Below, piece after piece: positions 30,493 through 33,378 of a stretch of 33,378 bases of DNA; within the stretch, counting starts at the first letter, position 1; the number at the start of each line of letters is the position of its first letter. The stretch is from an uncultured Eubacteriales bacterium. GTDB lineage: Bacteria > Bacillota > Clostridia > Peptostreptococcales > Anaerovoracaceae. Location of the stretch: the NCBI GenBank assembly GCA_902775345.1, contig CACYLW010000015.1:1-33378 (forward strand). Direction: 5' to 3'. The notes under the pieces were generated by a model. That model saw nothing but the letters and a program-made list of their open reading frames with translations, did not search any database and was not told the DNA's origin. A program made the translations under genes and the position numbers.

Positions 30493-31023
30493 TTATTTTC
30501 CAAACACTTTCATGAAATGATTTTCGTCGCAGATCCTGAAATCATCTGCGAACACTCTGTTTTCAGCTTCTATTGCCGCATTTGCCCGCTCTTCAAGGCA
30601 GGCGTCTATGAGCTTGTCTGTGAACATCCCGTTTCCGCCTGTCAGTTTTCCGCTGAATGTTCCGTCATAGATAGCGCCTGATCCGCATGAAGGGCTGTTT
30701 GCCTTGAGGATCGCTCCTTCTATCTTACATGTGCCGTGCTTTCTTGATCCCTGCTCAACGAGCACGGAATTCAGCGAAAGCTGAGCGCCTTCGTCGAACG
30801 CTCTTGTGAGGTCGTTTCCGGACTTATCAAGAACTTTGAAGTACTCATCGTCTACCGGAACGATCTCAGCCGGTTCGCGCGGTACAGACAATCCTGCGGC
30901 TGTCTCAGGGCATATTGTAACATAATCATGAGTCCTGCAGAACTCTATGACATCATCATTTTTATTATTGCCGCCATTGTATTTGCAGTCAAATCCAAGG
31001 AGGCATCTGCTTACAATAAACAT
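30493..31023 (-). CDS. DUF523 family protein
   Basis: 176 residues. DUF523 signature elements are all visible: an N-terminal SRCLLGFDCKYNGG (C7 and C13), CPETAAGLSVPREPAEI (C38), and KANSPSCGSGAIYDGTFSG with C113. Conserved cysteines suggest metal or cluster binding; the function of the family is not established. The ATG at 31023 lies 38 bases after mutS2, with a modest AGAGAG site. It is transcribed with argS. Confidence 0.92.
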   Translation of the reverse strand: MFIVSRCLLGFDCKYNGGNNKNDDVIEFCRTHDYVTICPETAAGLSVPREPAEIVPVDDEYFKVLDKSGNDLTRAFDEGAQLSLNSVLVEQGSRKHGTCKIEGAILKANSPSCGSGAIYDGTFSGKLTGGNGMFTDKLIDACLEERANAAIEAENRVFADDFRICDENHFMKVFGK

Positions 31024-31061
31024 TTTTGCTTTTACTCTCTTCTCTTATTGTTTTTCATAAT

Positions 31062-33378
31062 CTATGTGCGGTCTACCAGTGTGACTATGGTATTACCTTC
31101 TCCGCCCTGATCATACGGCGCGGATTTATACGACTCAACGTGCTTATTGCGTCTGAGTTCGGCTCTCAGTCCCTTCCTGAGTATTCCGGAGCCTCTGCCG
31201 TGTATTATATTGACGGTCTTGAGACCGGCCAGGAATGCATCGTCGATGTATTTGTTCATCCTGTCCGTTGCATCATCGAGATTCATGCCTATAAGGTTGA
31301 TCTCAGTGCTCACGTTTTTTGTCTTGCCAAACGACATGTTGCCGTACTTTGCCTTTTTCTTTTCCTTGTTGCCCTGCGGCTCAGACTCGGCGATAACGAC
31401 ATCCTTCACATTGACGGTCATGTGTATCGATCCCAGCCTGATACGGAAGTTGCCCCTTGAATCCGGCAGGCTCTCAACATCACCCGTCTGATCGAGTTTC
31501 GTGTACTTGACTCTCATGCCGACCTTGAGATCCTCAGGATCCGGCATCTTGCCCGTCTGTATGGTCTCGACCTTAGGTGCCTCCGCAGGCTTCAGCGCGG
31601 ATTCTGCCTGCCTGAGCTTTCTGCGGCTTTCGGCTGCTCCTCCGGCTATATGGCCTTCGTTGAACCCGGCGTTCTTCTTTTTGTGCTGGATGTCTCTTAA
31701 TTCGCTGGCGATCTCATCGATCGTCCCCTGAGCGTCTCTCAGCATCACGCCGGCCTTCTTGCGGGCATCTTCAACGATCTTAGCCGCCTCGGCCCTCGCT
31801 TTGGCAAGTTCCTTTTCGGCTTCGCTCATTGCCTCCTGAGCAGCTTCCCTTTCCCTGCCGGCCTCAGCCAGTCTCGCTTCAGCTGCCGCCTGGTCGGCTT
31901 CGACCCGGCTCACTGCCTCTTCGAACTCAAGCTGCTCCTCGCCCATGAGCTCCGCCGCCCGCTCGATTATCGATTTATCGAGTCCGAGCTTCTCGGAGAT
32001 CTCGAAAGCGTTGGATTTGCCCGGAAGTCCGACTCTCAGCTTATAAGTCGGCGAAAGTGTCTCCACGTTGAATTCCATGGAAGCATTCTCTACACCCGGA
32101 GTTGAAAGAGCGTATTTTTTGAGCTCCGTATAGTGCGTAGTGGCTGCAACGAGAGCCCCGGCTTCTTTCAGCCTCTCTAGCTCCGCGATACCGAGCGCGG
32201 CGCCTTCAAGAGGATCCGTGCCGGCTCCCAGCTCATCCAGAAGCACCAGGCTTCCCTCTCCGGCGTTTCTGAAGATCTCAATGATGTTCTTCATGTGCGA
32301 TGAGAAGGTGCTCAGGCTCTGCTCGATGCTCTGTTCGTCGCCTATGTCAGCGAATATCTCCTTAAGAACAGGCAGGCTTGTCCTTTCGTCCGCAGGAACA
32401 TGCAGACCGCTTTGTGCCATAAGGCACAGCAGTCCGATTGTCTTGAGAGTTACAGTCTTGCCGCCCGTGTTAGGTCCTGTTATAAGCAGGGTCGTCCAGT
32501 CGCGTCCCAGCTCTATGTTGGTAGGGACCACCTTATCTGCCGGAATAAGCGGATGGCGCCCTGTCTTTATATCAATTATATTTTCCCCGTTCAGATGCGG
32601 TTCTGCACCGTCCATCATAACCGAAAGCCTGCCCTTGGCATTGATGAAGTCAAGTTCGGCCATGAGTCTCTGATCGTTCAGAAGGCTCTGATGGTGCTCA
32701 CCGACTCTGCTGCTGAAGAGCTCGAGTATCCTTGTGATCTCGGCCTGCTCGTCAAGCTCCAGCTGCCTGAGCTCGTTATTGAGTGTGACCACCGCCTGCG
32801 GTTCCACGAAAAGAGTGGCTCCCGTTGACGACTGGTCATGCACCATGCCCGGGAACAGACTTATATACTCTCTCTTGACCGGGATGACATACCTTCCGTT
32901 GCGCATGGTCACAATGGCGTCCTGAAGGTGTGCTTTTGCCGAGGACGAGCTGACCATCTTCTGCAGACGCGACTTGATCAGGTCGTTCTTGTTGCGCATG
33001 TCACGCCTGATCGACTTCAGCACAGGAGACGCGTTGTCAGACATCTCATCTTCGCTGATAATGGCGTCGTAGATATCATGCTCCAGCTTTACCTGCGGGT
33101 CGAGAAGGCTTGCTATCTCGGATATGACTTTCAGGCCTTCAGGCATGTCTTCCCTGAGGAAAGTCTTTACGGTCCTTGACGAAGCTATGCTCATGCGCAC
33201 CTGCAGCAGCTCTCTCATGCTGAGGCATCTTCCCCTTCTCGCCATCGAAACGATGCTGCTGATGTCTCCGATCTCTCCGACCGGAATGCTTCCCTTATGA
33301 ACAATAACGGAAACCGCTTCAGTAGTTTCCGTTAGTGCATCCTTTGCCATGCGCATATTGGTCATCGGCTCGAGCTGC
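31062..33378 (-). CDS. mutS2: Endonuclease MutS2 (5' end outside window)
   Basis: At least 771 residues; the frame continues upstream past the window edge without a stop, and by comparison with B. subtilis MutS2 about 50 N-terminal residues are missing. Positions here are from the first visible Met at 33365. Core/clamp region about 100-250, Walker A GPNTGGKT (297-304), DEQSIEQSLSTFSSH (343-357), Walker B LVLLDELGAGTDP (373-385), a coiled coil rich in Ala and Glu (about 480-580), a KOW-like segment (about 630-670) and a C-terminal Smr domain with HGRGSG. MutS2 resolves or suppresses recombination and rescues collided ribosomes. The Smr LDLR-type motif reads INLI here. Confidence 0.95.
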   Translation of the reverse strand, partial: QLEPMTNMRMAKDALTETTEAVSVIVHKGSIPVGEIGDISSIVSMARRGRCLSMRELLQVRMSIASSRTVKTFLREDMPEGLKVISEIASLLDPQVKLEHDIYDAIISEDEMSDNASPVLKSIRRDMRNKNDLIKSRLQKMVSSSSAKAHLQDAIVTMRNGRYVIPVKREYISLFPGMVHDQSSTGATLFVEPQAVVTLNNELRQLELDEQAEITRILELFSSRVGEHHQSLLNDQRLMAELDFINAKGRLSVMMDGAEPHLNGENIIDIKTGRHPLIPADKVVPTNIELGRDWTTLLITGPNTGGKTVTLKTIGLLCLMAQSGLHVPADERTSLPVLKEIFADIGDEQSIEQSLSTFSSHMKNIIEIFRNAGEGSLVLLDELGAGTDPLEGAALGIAELERLKEAGALVAATTHYTELKKYALSTPGVENASMEFNVETLSPTYKLRVGLPGKSNAFEISEKLGLDKSIIERAAELMGEEQLEFEEAVSRVEADQAAAEARLAEAGREREAAQEAMSEAEKELAKARAEAAKIVEDARKKAGVMLRDAQGTIDEIASELRDIQHKKKNAGFNEGHIAGGAAESRRKLRQAESALKPAEAPKVETIQTGKMPDPEDLKVGMRVKYTKLDQTGDVESLPDSRGNFRIRLGSIHMTVNVKDVVIAESEPQGNKEKKKAKYGNMSFGKTKNVSTEINLIGMNLDDATDRMNKYIDDAFLAGLKTVNIIHGRGSGILRKGLRAELRRNKHVESYKSAPYDQGGEGNTIVTLVDRT

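Overview
The window reads as mid-GC chromosomal DNA from an anaerobic member of the Clostridia (Firmicutes). Pointers are MutS2, a DUF523 protein, a member of the clostridial B12-binding radical SAM/DUF4080 family, paired YhhN membrane proteins, Gram-positive style ribosome binding sites, and secreted proteins with Fn3 and bacterial Ig-like domains. I cannot name a species. Every convincing gene, including three tRNAs, lies on the minus strand, so the text below follows transcription from high to low coordinates. I see no phage, insertion sequence or CRISPR array.

Region 33378-25146 is one tight run: mutS2 (5' end cut by the window), a DUF523 protein, argS, a DUF4080-type radical SAM homologue that has lost all three cluster cysteines, a TPR protein and an M19 dipeptidase. 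The last three are joined by overlapping stop/start codons. Directly after the dipeptidase, a perfect sigma-A promoter drives tRNA-Asn, tRNA-Leu and initiator tRNA-fMet, closed by a strong terminator.

Region 24645-18054 holds small and accessory genes: two small unknown proteins, a TfoX N-terminal-domain protein, a short membrane ORF that may be a remnant, an HD protein, a cyclase-family amidohydrolase, a small Cys/His membrane protein, an alpha/beta hydrolase, an MGT-type glycosyltransferase and a large exported beta-helix protein. Then follow a GNAT acetyltransferase with a structured leader (17893-17267) and an exported repeat/Fn3/Ig-like protein (17057-15600).

Region 15432-12405 contains a HAD phosphatase / YfcE phosphoesterase / GNAT operon, a YcxB-like membrane protein and a short unknown acidic protein. 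An M29 aminopeptidase gene (12263-11031) stands alone between two terminators.

Region 10887-2870 is a nine-gene co-directional cluster with a lipid and membrane flavour: a diacylglycerol-kinase-type lipid kinase, a CrtI-like flavoprotein, a matching FAD/2Fe-2S reductase, two YhhN (lysoplasmalogenase-family) proteins, an alpha/beta hydrolase, a CPBP protease, an unknown membrane protein and a HAD phosphatase. Last is a two-gene operon, dipeptide epimerase plus a class C beta-lactamase-like serine hydrolase, controlled by a consensus-like promoter whose -35 box lies inside a perfect 10-bp-arm palindrome. It ends at a bidirectional terminator.

The most unusual item is the cysteine-less radical SAM homologue at 27199-28719. 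The best candidates for uncharacterised systems are the three-gene unit it heads and the lipid cluster.
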